Notes under the pieces: model-generated
What the model saw: the letters and a program-made list of their open reading frames with translations, nothing else
Database searches by the model: none
Told to the model about the DNA's origin: nothing
Translations under genes and position numbers: made by a program
NCBI GenBank assembly: GCA_963729365.1
Contig: CAVSNQ010000022.1
Coordinates: 558,001-622,000, forward strand
DNA length: 64,000 nucleotides
From: JASHPR01 sp963729365
GTDB taxonomy: Bacteria; Actinomycetota; Actinomycetes; Streptosporangiales; Streptosporangiaceae
Reading direction: 5' to 3'
In this document: positions 1 to 9,116 of the stretch, one piece after another
How the letters are laid out: the number at the start of each line of letters is the position of its first letter
Position numbering within the stretch: position 1 is the first letter of the stretch

Positions 1-610
1 CGTGGACCGTCGCGCCTTGCGCCAGCGCGAGCTGGGCGCACAGGTGGGCGCTGTCACCGAACCCGTACAGTCCGAGCCGGCCGCTGCGCGGCAGCGACGC
101 GCGCAGCAGCGCCCGGTAGCCGATGATCCCGGCGCACAGCAGCGGCGCCAGCTCGACGTCATCGACATCGGCGGGCAGCCGGTAGGCGAACGCGGCCGGC
201 ACGGTCGTGTACTCGGCGTATCCGCCGTCGGCGTCCCAGCCGGTGTAGAGCGAGCGCGGACAGAGATTCTCGTTGCCGCGGCGGCAGTACGCGCAGGTCC
301 CGTCGGTGTGCCGCAGCCACGCGACGCCGACCCGGTCCCCCACGGCGTAGTCGGTGACGCCGTCGCCGAGCGCCGCGACCGTGCCCACGACCTGGTGACC
401 CGGCGTGACGTGCTCTCGGTGCACCGGCAGGTCGCCCTCGCTGACATGCAGGTCGGTGCGGCACACCGCGCAGGTGAGCACCCGGACCAGCAGCTCGCCG
501 GGAGCCGCGGCCGGCACGGGCTTCTCCTCGTAGCTCAACGGGCCGGTCTCGATCGGCCCTGGCTGCCGCACGACCCACGCGCGCATCGTCGCCGAGCTCT
601 CTGCCATCAT
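1..610 (-). CDS. Zinc-dependent alcohol dehydrogenase, partial (C-terminus off the left edge)
   Basis: Medium-chain zinc alcohol dehydrogenase oxidising alcohols with NAD(P). About 203 residues are present, covering the catalytic GroES-like domain and the start of the Rossmann fold. The catalytic zinc Cys lies in CAVCRTD and is followed by PGHQVVG. The structural zinc segment reads GTCAYCRRGNENLC, so the first of the four usual cysteines appears to be replaced by Asp (HTDGTC). The ATG at 610 follows a GAGAGGA ribosome site; a second ATG at 607 is possible. It is divergent from the phosphoketolase gene. The family call is firm, the substrate unknown. Confidence 0.88.
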   Translation of the reverse strand, partial: MMAESSATMRAWVVRQPGPIETGPLSYEEKPVPAAAPGELLVRVLTCAVCRTDLHVSEGDLPVHREHVTPGHQVVGTVAALGDGVTDYAVGDRVGVAWLRHTDGTCAYCRRGNENLCPRSLYTGWDADGGYAEYTTVPAAFAYRLPADVDDVELAPLLCAGIIGYRALLRASLPRSGRLGLYGFGDSAHLCAQLALAQGATVH

Positions 611-767
611 CACTGTCGTCCTCTCGGGTACTCCAGTCTCGCGTCCAGCAGCGTTCCCAGGCCAGCGCGTGCCCTAACGGGCGGCTCCCGCGGATGGCCA
701 GCCCGCCGGCGTGGTGGACTGGGCGCGCGGGTGCGTTGCGGGGTCGATCGGGACGGAGGCCGGGACG

Positions 768-3155
768 GTGGATCAGGTGCTGGACGACGACGAGCTGGCG
801 GCCATCGACGCCTATTGGCGGGCCGCGAACTACCTCTCGGTGGGCCAGATCTATCTCGTGGACAACCCGCTGCTGCGGGAGACGCTGCGGCCCGAGCACA
901 TCAAGCCCCGCCTGCTCGGGCACTGGGGCACCACCCCCGGACTGAACCTGATGTACGCGCACATGAACCGGGCGATCCGGCAGCGCGACCTCAACGTCAT
1001 CTACATCGCCGGGCCCGGGCACGGCGGCCCCGGCATCGTGGCCAACGTCTATCTGGAGGGCACCTACAGCGAGGTGTATTCGGCCATCGGCCAGGACGAG
1101 GACGGGCTGCGCGCCCTGTTCCGGCAGTTCTCGTTTCCCGGCGGCATTCCCAGCCACGTCGCGCCGGAGACTCCCGGCTCGATCAATGAGGGCGGTGAGC
1201 TGGGCTATTCCCTGACGCACGCGTACGGCGCGGTGCTCGACAACCCGGACCTGCTGGCGTTGTGCGTGATCGGGGACGGTGAGGCCGAGACCGGGGCGCT
1301 GGCGACCAGCTGGCATTCGAACAAGTTCCTCAACCCGGCGACCGACGGGGCGGTGCTGCCGGTGCTGCACCTCAACGGGTACAAGATCGCCAATCCCACG
1401 GTCCTGGCCCGGATTCCCGAGACCGAGCTGGCCGACTTGCTGCGCGGGTACGGGTATGCGCCGTCCATCGTGTCCGGGGATGACCCCGCCCAGGTGCACC
1501 GGCAACTCGCGCTGAGCCTGGATGCCGCGCTGGACCGGATCGCCGCGATCCAGCGCGCGGCGCGCGGCAGCCTGCCCGGTGCGGACACTGCGGCCGGGCC
1601 GACGACCGGCGGCCGCCCGGCCTGGCCGATGATCGTGCTGCGCACGCCCAAGGGCTGGACCGGCCCGAAGGTGGTCGACGGCGTCCAGATCGAGGGCACC
1701 TTCCGCGCGCATCAGGTCCCGCTGGCCGAGGTGCGCACCAATACCAGCCACCGCGAGCAGCTGCAGCGGTGGATGGAGAGCTACCGCCCGCAGGAGCTGT
1801 TCGACCACGACGGCCGGCTTGTCCCGGCGCTGCAGGCCCTGGCGCCCAAGGGCGACCGGCGGATGGGCGCCAACCCGCACGCCAACGGCGGCTTGCTGCT
1901 GCGCGAGCTGACCATGCCCGACTTCCGCGACTACGCCGTCCCGGTGCACCGGCCCGCCACCGACACCAGCGAGGCCACTCGCGTGCTGGGCTCGTTCCTG
2001 CGTGACGTCATCGCCGCCAACCGCGACCGGTTCCGGCTGATGGGCCCCGACGAGACCGCGTCCAACCGGCTGACCGCGGTGTTCGACGCGACCGTCCGCG
2101 CCTGGGACGCGATCACGGTGCCCGGCGACGATCACCTTGGCCCGGACGGCCGGGTGATGGAAGTGCTGTCCGAGCACCTCTGCCAGGGCTGGCTGGAGGG
2201 TTACCTGCTCACCGGCCGGCACGGGCTCTTCAACTGCTACGAAGCGTTCATCCACATCGTCGACTCGATGTTCAACCAGCACGCCAAGTGGCTGAAGACC
2301 ACCAACCACATCGCCTGGCGCCGCCCGATCGCGTCGCTGAACTACCTGCTCTCCTCGCACGTGTGGCGGCAGGACCACAACGGCTTCTCCCACCAGGATC
2401 CCGGCTTCATCGACCACGTCGTCAACAAGAAGGCCGAGATCATCCGGGTGTACCTCCCGCCGGACACCAACACGCTGCTGTCCGTGGCCGACCATTGCCT
2501 GCGCAGCAAGCAGTACGTCAACGTCATCGTGGCCGGCAAGCAGCCGGCCTTGACCTACCTGACGATGGACGAGGCCATCCTGCACTGCACGCACGGCCTG
2601 GGCATCTTCCCCTGGGCGAGCAACACCGACGGCGAGCCGGACGTGGTGCTGGCGTGCGCCGGGGATATCCCGACGCTGGAGACGCTCGCCGCCGCCGACT
2701 TGCTCCGCACCCACCTGCCCGAAGTCAAGGTGCGGGTCGTCAACGTCGTCGACCTCATGCGGCTCGAGCCGCCGTCCGAGCACCCGCACGGCCTGCCTGA
2801 CCCTGAATTCGACGCCCTGTTCACCGCCGGCAAGCCGGTGATCTTCGCCTATCACGGCTATCCGGCGCTGATCCACCGGCTCACCTACCGGCGCGCCAAC
2901 CACGACAACATCCACGTCCGCGGCTACCTGGAGGAGGGCACCACCACCACGCCGTTCGACATGGTCATGCTCAACGACCTGGACCGGTTCCACCTCGTCA
3001 TGGACGTCATCGACCGGGTCCCGTCCCTCGGCAGCCGGGCCGCCACGCTGCGCGAGCAGATGTCCGACGCGCGCCTGCTCGCCCGCAAGTACACCCGTGA
3101 GCACGGCGAGGACGATCCGGCCATCTCCGGGTGGACCTGGGGCGGCCAGGACTGA
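768..3155 (+). CDS. xfp: Xylulose-5-phosphate/fructose-6-phosphate phosphoketolase
   Basis: Thiamine-diphosphate enzyme that cleaves xylulose 5-phosphate (and usually fructose 6-phosphate) with phosphate to give acetyl phosphate. About 795 residues, full length for the family. Visible are GPGHGGP near residue 81, the TPP-binding GDGEAETG near 168, and a long conserved C-terminal half. I chose GTG at 768 over GTG at 711 because GGACGGAGG lies 8 bases before it and family similarity begins directly after it. The acetate kinase gene starts 4 bases after the stop, so the pair converts sugar phosphate through acetyl phosphate to acetate plus ATP. Confidence 0.96.
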   Translation: MDQVLDDDELAAIDAYWRAANYLSVGQIYLVDNPLLRETLRPEHIKPRLLGHWGTTPGLNLMYAHMNRAIRQRDLNVIYIAGPGHGGPGIVANVYLEGTYSEVYSAIGQDEDGLRALFRQFSFPGGIPSHVAPETPGSINEGGELGYSLTHAYGAVLDNPDLLALCVIGDGEAETGALATSWHSNKFLNPATDGAVLPVLHLNGYKIANPTVLARIPETELADLLRGYGYAPSIVSGDDPAQVHRQLALSLDAALDRIAAIQRAARGSLPGADTAAGPTTGGRPAWPMIVLRTPKGWTGPKVVDGVQIEGTFRAHQVPLAEVRTNTSHREQLQRWMESYRPQELFDHDGRLVPALQALAPKGDRRMGANPHANGGLLLRELTMPDFRDYAVPVHRPATDTSEATRVLGSFLRDVIAANRDRFRLMGPDETASNRLTAVFDATVRAWDAITVPGDDHLGPDGRVMEVLSEHLCQGWLEGYLLTGRHGLFNCYEAFIHIVDSMFNQHAKWLKTTNHIAWRRPIASLNYLLSSHVWRQDHNGFSHQDPGFIDHVVNKKAEIIRVYLPPDTNTLLSVADHCLRSKQYVNVIVAGKQPALTYLTMDEAILHCTHGLGIFPWASNTDGEPDVVLACAGDIPTLETLAAADLLRTHLPEVKVRVVNVVDLMRLEPPSEHPHGLPDPEFDALFTAGKPVIFAYHGYPALIHRLTYRRANHDNIHVRGYLEEGTTTTPFDMVMLNDLDRFHLVMDVIDRVPSLGSRAATLREQMSDARLLARKYTREHGEDDPAISGWTWGGQD

Positions 3156-3158
3156 CCG

Positions 3159-4256
3159 ATGCAGGTACTGACCGTCAACGCCGGCTCCTCCAGCCTGAAG
3201 CTGTGCCTGCTCGACGACCGGGACGAGGTTATCCAGAGCGCGGACCTTCCGGCGGTGGGCTCAGGCACCGGTGATCCCGAGCTGGCTCAGGCGCTGCGCG
3301 ACTGGCCGGTGCCGGACGCCGTCGGCCACCGCATCGTGCACGGCGGCACCCGCTTTACCGGACCGGTGCTGATCGACGCGGACGTCGAAGACGCGCTGCG
3401 GGCCCTGACCGATCTCGCGCCGCTGCACCAGCCGAAGTCTCTGGCCGCGCTGGACGCCGTCCGCAGCCGGCTGCCCGATGTTCCGGCGGTGGCCTGTTTC
3501 GACACCGCGTTCCACGCCTCGCTGCCGGCCGCGGCCGCCACGTACGCGGTGCCGCGCGAATGGCAGCAGCGCTACGGCGTGCGCAGGTACGGCTTCCACG
3601 GGCTGTCGCATGCCTACTGCTCCCGCCGGGCCGCTGAGCTACTCGGGCGCCGGCCGGCCGGGCTTCGCCTGGTGACCTGTCATCTCGGCGCCGGAGCGTC
3701 GCTGGCCGCCGTGGTCAGCGGGCGCAGTGTCGATACCACCATGGGCTTCACCCCGCTGGAGGGCCTGGTCATGGCCACCCGGTCCGGGACCGTCGATCCC
3801 GGTCTCGTGCTGTGGCTCGAGGAGCACGGGCAACTGCCGCCGGCCGATGTCGCGGATGCCCTGGAACACCGGTCGGGGCTGCTCGCGCTGGCCGGCACCG
3901 CCGACATGCGGGAGGTAGAGACCCGGGCGGCCGCCGGCGACGAGGCGGCGACGCTGGCGTTCGAGGTGTTCGTCCATCGCCTGGTCACCGGGATCGGTGC
4001 GATGACCGCCGCCGCCGGCGGGCTCGACGGGCTCGTGTTCACCGGCGGCATCGGCGAGCGTTCACCCGCCGTCCGGGCCGCCGCCGGCCGGCTCGGCCAC
4101 CTCGGCGTCCGCATCGACGCCGCGCGCAACGATGGCGTGCAGCACGACGCCGACATCAGCCAGGCGCAGGCGAGCGGGCGGACCCTCGTCGTCGCCGCTC
4201 GCGAAGACCTCCAGATCGCCCGGGAAACCCGCAGCGTCCTCACGGGCAGCCGGTGA
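3159..4256 (+). CDS. ackA: Acetate kinase
   Basis: Converts acetyl phosphate and ADP to acetate and ATP. The 365-residue protein is slightly shorter than the usual 390-400. It carries the N-terminal NAGSSSLK nucleotide motif, GHRIVHGG, CFDTAFHASLP, YGFHGLSHAY, CHLGAGAS and FTGGIGERS, all acetate kinase signatures. It starts 4 bases after the phosphoketolase stop and is probably co-transcribed with it, completing a phosphoketolase acetate-forming bypass. No terminator was seen before the next gene. Confidence 0.95.
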   Translation: MQVLTVNAGSSSLKLCLLDDRDEVIQSADLPAVGSGTGDPELAQALRDWPVPDAVGHRIVHGGTRFTGPVLIDADVEDALRALTDLAPLHQPKSLAALDAVRSRLPDVPAVACFDTAFHASLPAAAATYAVPREWQQRYGVRRYGFHGLSHAYCSRRAAELLGRRPAGLRLVTCHLGAGASLAAVVSGRSVDTTMGFTPLEGLVMATRSGTVDPGLVLWLEEHGQLPPADVADALEHRSGLLALAGTADMREVETRAAAGDEAATLAFEVFVHRLVTGIGAMTAAAGGLDGLVFTGGIGERSPAVRAAAGRLGHLGVRIDAARNDGVQHDADISQAQASGRTLVVAAREDLQIARETRSVLTGSR

Positions 4257-4331
4257 CCAGCGGACGAGGATCAGCAGCTGCCCGGCTCAGGTGCCCCGGC
4301 TTGCGCGCGACTGCTATCCATACTACCGTCT

Positions 4332-4343
4332 GGACACATGTCC
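4332..4343. promoter_or_regulatory. Candidate TetR operator GGACA-N2-TGTCC overlapping a start codon
   Basis: A perfect inverted repeat, GGACA-CA-TGTCC, overlaps the ATG of the downstream TetR gene. A 17-bp block around it (GTCTGGACACATGTCCG) recurs exactly at 9814-9830 in another promoter. There is no Shine-Dalgarno sequence, so the transcript may be leaderless and a bound repressor would block it. That the neighbouring TetR protein binds here is inferred. Confidence 0.6.
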
Positions 4344-4901
4344 GATTATCTGGCCACCGAGCCGACCAGGCGGCGGCTCAGCGCGCGGCAGGCCGACACG
4401 GTGCGCCGGCTGACCGAGGCCGGGGTGGAAGAGGTGCGGCAATCCGGCTACGAGAATCTCAGCATCCGCGACGTCGCACGCCGGGCCGGGGTGGCCGCCG
4501 CCACCGCGTACACCTACTTCGTATCCAAGGACCACCTGCTCACCGAGATCTTCTGGCGCCGCCTGAGCGCGCTGCCGCCGGCCGAGGCCGCCGGGTCGTC
4601 CCCGGCCAACCGGGTCGTCGCGGTGCTGCGCGAGCTCGCCCTGCTCGTATCCGAGGAGCCCGAGCTCGCGGCCGGGTGCACGGCCGCGATGTTCGGCAGC
4701 GAGCCCGACGTCCGCCAGCTCCGGCTGCAGATCGGGATGAAGATCCACGAGAGGATCGAGGCGGCAGCCGGCCCGGGCCCGGAAGCCCGGCTGCTGGAGC
4801 TGGCCTACTTCGGCGCCATGGTGGAGGCCGGCCTCGGTTACACCACGTACGGGCACATGGCCGACCGGCTGGCCGAGGCCGCCGAGCTGATCCTGGGGTG
4901 A
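4338..4901 (+). CDS. TetR-family transcriptional regulator
   Basis: A 187-residue TetR protein. The N-terminal helix-turn-helix spans residues 16-62 (LSIRDVARRAGVAAATAYTYF) and the remainder is a helical ligand-binding domain. It starts inside a palindromic operator, suggesting autoregulation and leaderless translation. The P450 gene starts 3 bases after its stop, so it heads the P450-ferredoxin operon. From memory, the homologous mycobacterial locus also has a regulator-type gene beside CYP123. Confidence 0.9.
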   Translation: MSDYLATEPTRRRLSARQADTVRRLTEAGVEEVRQSGYENLSIRDVARRAGVAAATAYTYFVSKDHLLTEIFWRRLSALPPAEAAGSSPANRVVAVLRELALLVSEEPELAAGCTAAMFGSEPDVRQLRLQIGMKIHERIEAAAGPGPEARLLELAYFGAMVEAGLGYTTYGHMADRLAEAAELILG

Positions 4902-4904
4902 GGC

Positions 4905-5930
4905 GTGGGGACCGCGGTCGCGTTCAGCCCGTACGACTACCGGATCCACGACGACCCGTACCCGGTCTACGCCCGGCTGCGCGCCGAGGCGCCGCTGTAC
5001 CGCAACGATGAGCAGGACTTCTGGGCGCTGTCCCGGCACCGGGACGTGACCGCCGCGTTCCGCGAGCCGGCCCGGTTCTCCAGCGCGAACGGGGTTTCCC
5101 TGGATCCCTCCGCCTGGGGCCCGTACGCGCACAAGACCATGTCGTTCCTGGCCCTGGATCCGCCGCGGCACACCCGGATGCGCGGGCTGGTGGCCAGGGG
5201 CTTCACGCCGCGCCGGGTGGGCCAGCTGGAGCAGCGCATCCGCGAGCTGAGCGGCCAGTACCTGCTGGCCGGCCTGAACCGGGACGACTTCGACTTCGTG
5301 GCCGACTTCGCGGGCCTGCTGCCGATGGACGTGATCTCGGAGATGCTCGGCGTGCCCGAGGCCGACCGCGACGAGCTGCGGCGGCTGGCCGACACCGTGG
5401 TGCACCGCGAGGACGGGCTGTTCGACGTCCCGCAGGCCGGCCTGGAGGCCGCGCTGACCCTGGCCGGCTACTACGCCGGCATGATCGCCGAGCGGCGGGC
5501 GCGGCCCGCCGGGGACCTGACCTCGGCCCTCCTGGAAGCCGAGATCGACGGGGACCGGCTGACCGACGACGAGGTGATCGGCTTTTTGTTCCTGATGGTC
5601 GTGGCCGGCAACGAGACCACGACCAAGCTGCTGGCCAACGCCGCGTACTGGGGCTGGCGCAACCCGGCCCAGCTGGCCAGGCCGATGCGTGACCCGGCCT
5701 GGGTCCCGGCCTGGGTCGACGAGACCTTGCGCTACGACGCTTCCAGCCAGGTGATCGCCCGCACCGTCGCCGAGGACTTCACCGCGCACGGGCTGACCGT
5801 CCCGGCCGGCCACCGGCTGCTGCTGCTGATCGGGTCCGCCAATCGTGACCCGGCCGCGTTCCGCCGCCCCGATGAGTTCGACCTTGAACGCGACGCCTCG
5901 GGGCTGATCAGCTTCGGCGCCGGGCGACAT
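4905..5930 (+). pseudogene. Cytochrome P450 (CYP123-like), 3' end deleted
   Basis: The first 342 codons read as a normal bacterial P450, with AGNETTTKLL in the I-helix, ETLRYD (ExxR) and the start of the heme loop FGAGRH. The sequence then breaks exactly where the heme-ligand Cys (CxG) should follow and runs out of frame into a second P450 gene. About 60-70 C-terminal residues including the axial cysteine are missing, so the product cannot bind heme normally. Position between a TetR gene and CYP51 matches mycobacterial CYP123. GTG start after GGTGAGG. Confidence 0.85.
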
Positions 5931-6966
5931 GATGCGCGGTCACGCCCAGACCATCGCCGACGAGGTGAACCGGATGACGGCCGGGTGGGCCGGCCGCGGG
6001 GAGATCGACCTGCTGGACTGGTTCGCCGAGCTGACCATCTACACCTCCTCGGCCTGCCTGATCGGCGCCAAGTTCCGCAACCAGCTCGACCGCCGGTTCG
6101 CCGCGCTCTATCACGACCTGGAGCGCGGCACCGACGCGCTGGCGTTCGTCGACCCGTACGCGCCGATCGAGAGCTTCCGGCGCCGGGACGAGGCGCGGGC
6201 CGGCCTGGTGGCACTGGTGGGCGAGATCATGGCCGGACGCGCGGCGGCCCCGCCGCCCGGCCGCGGCGAGCGGGACCTGCTGGACGTGCTGATGTCGATC
6301 CGGGACACCGAAGGCACGCCGGCGTTCAGCGCGGACGAGATCACCGGCATATTCATCTCGATGATGTTCGCCGGGCATCACACCACCTCCGGCACGGCGG
6401 CCTGGACGCTGATCGAGCTGCTCCGCCACCCGGACCAGCTCACCGGCGTCGTCTCCGAGCTCGGCGACCTGTACGGCGGCGGCGCCGAGATCAGCTTCCG
6501 GGCGCTGCGCGAGATCCCCCGGCTCGAGGCGGCGGTCAAGGAGGCCCTGCGGCTGCACCCGCCGCTGATCCTGCTGCTGCGCATGGCGGCCAGGGAGCTG
6601 GACGTGCAGGGCTACCGGGTGCCGGCCGGCGCGCTGGTCGGCGCGACCCCGGCGATCTCCAACCGCATCGCCGCTGACTTCCCGGACCCGGACCTGTTCC
6701 GGCCGGAGCGCTATGCGCAGGCACGTCAGGAAGACCTGATCAACCGCTGGACCTGGATCCCGTTCGGCGCCGGGCGGCACCGGTGCGTGGGGGCGAACTT
6801 CGCCATGATCCAGCTCAAGGCGATCTTCTCGGTCCTGCTGCGGGACTGGGCGTTCGAGCTCGCGCAGCCACCCGACAGCTACCGCAACGACCACTCCAAG
6901 ATGGTGGTGCAGCTCGCCCGGCCGTGCCTGGTGCGGTACTCCCGCCGGTCCGCCCGGAGCTCGTGA
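5929..6966 (+). pseudogene. cyp51: CYP51 sterol 14-alpha-demethylase-like P450, N-terminus deleted
   Basis: The 345-residue reading frame matches the C-terminal three quarters of actinobacterial CYP51. It has LLDWFAELTIYTSSACLIG, FAGHHTTSGTAAWTLIEL in the I-helix, ExxR in KEALRLHP, PFGAGRHRCVG with the heme Cys, and the terminal YRNDHSKMVVQLA. M. tuberculosis CYP51 is about 451 residues, so roughly 105 N-terminal residues, including the first substrate-recognition region, are absent. The frame differs from the upstream P450 and the junction is at 5925-5930. The ATG at 5929 has no ribosome site. The ferredoxin gene overlaps its stop. Confidence 0.87.
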
Positions 6967-7160
6967 TGCGGATCGAGGTCGACCTGGACCTGTGCCAGGG
7001 CCACGCCATGTGCGAGCTGGAGGCGCCGGGCGTCTTCTCCGTGCCGCGCAAGGGCAAGGTGACCGTGACCGATCCAGCGCCGCCGGAGAGCGACCGGGCG
7101 GCGGTGCAGGCCGCGGTCACGTACTGCCCGACCCAGGCCCTCCGGCTGCTCGACGACTGA
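6966..7160 (+). CDS. 3Fe-4S ferredoxin (CYP51-type partner)
   Basis: A 64-residue soluble ferredoxin that passes electrons to P450s. The cluster ligands are in CQGHAMC and the late CPTQAL; the second position is His rather than Cys, typical of P450-associated 3Fe-4S ferredoxins. The ATG overlaps the CYP51 stop (TGATG), so translation is probably coupled. It is intact although its presumed P450 partner upstream is truncated. The arrangement equals mycobacterial Rv0764c-Rv0763c, as I recall it. Confidence 0.93.
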   Translation: MRIEVDLDLCQGHAMCELEAPGVFSVPRKGKVTVTDPAPPESDRAAVQAAVTYCPTQALRLLDD

Positions 7161-7195
7161 CCGTGCGCCCTTCCGAACCTCCCTGGAGGTAGCAG

Positions 7196-7441
7196 ATGCC
7201 CGACGGGCGTCCGTATGAGGTGGCGGGCATCGGGGGCAGCTGGTTCCGGTACGGCGGCGACTGGCAGTGGAGCTGGCAGCGCGACTTCTTCGACCTCGGC
7301 AACGCCACCGCGGTGTTCCTGGCCCTGATGCAGGCCGACGTGCTGTCGGATGGCATGCGACGCCGGATGGAGCGGGCCACCTCCGGCGAGAAGCTGCCCG
7401 GCCACTACCCCATCGGCGGCGGCCCGGTGCCGCTCTGGTGA
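7196..7441 (+). CDS. Small conserved protein downstream of P450 ferredoxin
   Basis: An 81-residue protein with a strong GGAGG site 7 bases before its ATG. It is rich in Trp and Gly near the N-terminus (GGSWFRYGGDWQWSW) and lacks a signal peptide or membrane segment. I do not recognise a domain. It lies 35 bases after the ferredoxin and closes the P450 operon; the mycobacterial locus also has a hypothetical gene at this place. No function is proposed. Confidence 0.8.
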   Translation: MPDGRPYEVAGIGGSWFRYGGDWQWSWQRDFFDLGNATAVFLALMQADVLSDGMRRRMERATSGEKLPGHYPIGGGPVPLW

Positions 7442-7477
7442 TCTGGCGGCACCGGTCCGGGTCCGTCCGTCCCCGGC

Positions 7478-8443
7478 CTAAGGAATGAACACCGTGCGCA
7501 GGCCGGGAACCTCGGGGGCGCTCCAGGTGGCTTCGACATCGGCGAGCGGTACCGGCCGGGCGTTGATCTCGATGGTTCCGGCGTCGATCTCATCGACCAG
7601 GGACGGCAGTTCGGCCAGGTAGGCCTGGGGCGACACGGCACCCTGCCCGTTGCCCTGGAGTCGGAGGTTGGCCGACCTGAGCGCTACCGACGACAGCTCG
7701 ATGGTCGGGCCGGCCATGGCGCCGATCTGTATCCAGTTCATGGCTCGGCTGCGGTCGGCCCGGGCCTTGAGCAGGGCCATGATCGCGGTCGCGGCCGGCT
7801 CGCCCCACAGGTAGTCGATCACGACGTCCACCTCAGCGGCCGCGTCCGCCAGGCGTTCGGCCGTGGCCGCAGGATCGTCGCTGAGGGCCACGACCTCGTC
7901 GGCCCCGAGGGAGGGCAGCCCGGCGAGCCGCTCGGGGTTACGGCCGGCCGCGACGACCCGGGCGGCGCCCAGATGCTTGGCGACCTGCACGGCCATCCCT
8001 CCGGCGTTGCCGGTGGCCCCGAGGACCAGGACCGACTGGCCCGGCTCGAGCGGGACCCGGCGGCGCAGGGCCACCCAGGAGGACATGGCCGGGTTCATGG
8101 CCGCCGCGACCTTGGCCACGTCGGCGTTCTCCGGCAACGGGACGGTTCGCCGCCGGTCGACGACGGCCTGGTCGGCCATGGAGCCCCAGGTGTCATCGGG
8201 GACGGCGAAGTAGACCCGCTGGCCGCCCGCCAGACGGCCCACCCCGTCGACGCCGGGGATCATCGGCAGCGTGCCGGTGCTGGTGTAGTGCCGGCCCGCC
8301 GCGCCGGACCGGACCCGGGGGTGCAGTCCCACGGCCAGAACGTCGACCAGCGTCTCGTCCGGTCCGGCGGGCTCGGGAGCGTCGTGGGTCTCGTACCGGG
8401 GTGCGTGGCCGAAGGATCGGACCACGGCGGCGTGCATGCTCAT
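7478..8443 (-). CDS. Quinone-oxidoreductase-type zinc-free MDR dehydrogenase
   Basis: A 321-residue medium-chain reductase of the quinone oxidoreductase branch, using NAD(P)H on enones, quinones or similar carbonyls. The Rossmann motif is VLGATGNAGGMAVQVA, and the zinc-binding cysteines of alcohol dehydrogenases are absent. ATG at 8443 is preceded by GCAGGAGACC; the reading frame continues upstream without better support. It is divergent from a MarR gene across a shared 90-bp promoter, so it is the probable MarR target. Confidence 0.9.
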   Translation of the reverse strand: MSMHAAVVRSFGHAPRYETHDAPEPAGPDETLVDVLAVGLHPRVRSGAAGRHYTSTGTLPMIPGVDGVGRLAGGQRVYFAVPDDTWGSMADQAVVDRRRTVPLPENADVAKVAAAMNPAMSSWVALRRRVPLEPGQSVLVLGATGNAGGMAVQVAKHLGAARVVAAGRNPERLAGLPSLGADEVVALSDDPAATAERLADAAAEVDVVIDYLWGEPAATAIMALLKARADRSRAMNWIQIGAMAGPTIELSSVALRSANLRLQGNGQGAVSPQAYLAELPSLVDEIDAGTIEINARPVPLADVEATWSAPEVPGLRTVFIP

Positions 8444-8485
8444 ACGGTTCGGTCTCCTGCCTGGCGCTCGCACCAGCTCGGGGTG

Positions 8486-8532
8486 ATTTAGTTGGTAACA
8501 CCACCCACTATAGTACGTGACACCATCTAGTT
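8486..8532. promoter_or_regulatory. Divergent MarR/oxidoreductase promoter with repeated half-sites
   Basis: The region has an A/T-richer core with the palindrome ACTATAGT (8508-8515), usable as a -10 on both strands. Near-identical boxes TAACACCA (8496-8503) and TGACACCA (8518-8525) are spaced 22 bp, two helical turns. Such a layout suits a dimeric MarR repressor controlling both genes. The binding assignment is inferred from position. Confidence 0.5.
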
Positions 8533-9078
8533 TTGGCGTACACTCGTGACGTGCCCCCGACCGGCGACCGCCCCGTCCTCACTCCCCTGCCCGGCGAGGG
8601 AGACCTGGGCCTGGTCGACGCGCTGGCCCAGCTGACCTTTGCCGTGCAGGGGGCGCTCGGGCGGATCGCCGCCGCGCACGACCTGTCGATTGTCCAGGTC
8701 CGGCTGCTCGGAATCCTCCGGGACCGGCGTCCGTCCATCAAGGAGCTGGCCAGACTGCTGCAGCTGGACAAGTCGAGCGTGACCGGGCTGGTCGACCGAG
8801 CCGAACAACGCGGGCTCGTGCGGCGGACCGCCTCTGCGCTCGACCGTCGCAGCGTGCACGTGACTCTCACCGCCGCCGGCCGGGAACTCATCAACCAGGG
8901 AACAGCGGCCTTCGAGGCCGAGATCGCCGTTCTCGTGGCCGGCCTGACCCCCGCCCTGCGAACCCGGCTGTCCGCAACCGCGAGCCGCATCGTTGCTGCC
9001 GATGCCCGGCGGCGCGGCATCGACATTCTCACCGTCGAGCCCGTGCCCGCCGAGGGCGGTGCCGCCGTCCGACACTGA
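8533..9078 (+). CDS. MarR-family transcriptional regulator
   Basis: A protein of about 181 residues with a winged helix: IKELARLLQLDKSSVTGLVDRAEQRG is the recognition helix region and RRSVHVTLTAAG the wing. TTG at 8533 and GTG at 8551 are both possible starts; neither has a good ribosome site and the transcript may be leaderless from TATAGT at 8510. It is divergently transcribed from a quinone-oxidoreductase gene, the usual layout for a MarR repressor sensing electrophiles or aromatics. Confidence 0.9.
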   Translation: MAYTRDVPPTGDRPVLTPLPGEGDLGLVDALAQLTFAVQGALGRIAAAHDLSIVQVRLLGILRDRRPSIKELARLLQLDKSSVTGLVDRAEQRGLVRRTASALDRRSVHVTLTAAGRELINQGTAAFEAEIAVLVAGLTPALRTRLSATASRIVAADARRRGIDILTVEPVPAEGGAAVRH

Positions 9079-9116
9079 GGCACCGGGTCTGGCGCCCGGC
9101 CGGTGTCGGGCGAGCC

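Noticed and set aside
159..3104. A 981-codon open frame on the minus strand opposite phosphoketolase
   Set aside because: It is an antisense frame with no recognisable domain, low-complexity Arg/Val/Gly text, and covers well-conserved xfp; high GC content keeps such frames open.
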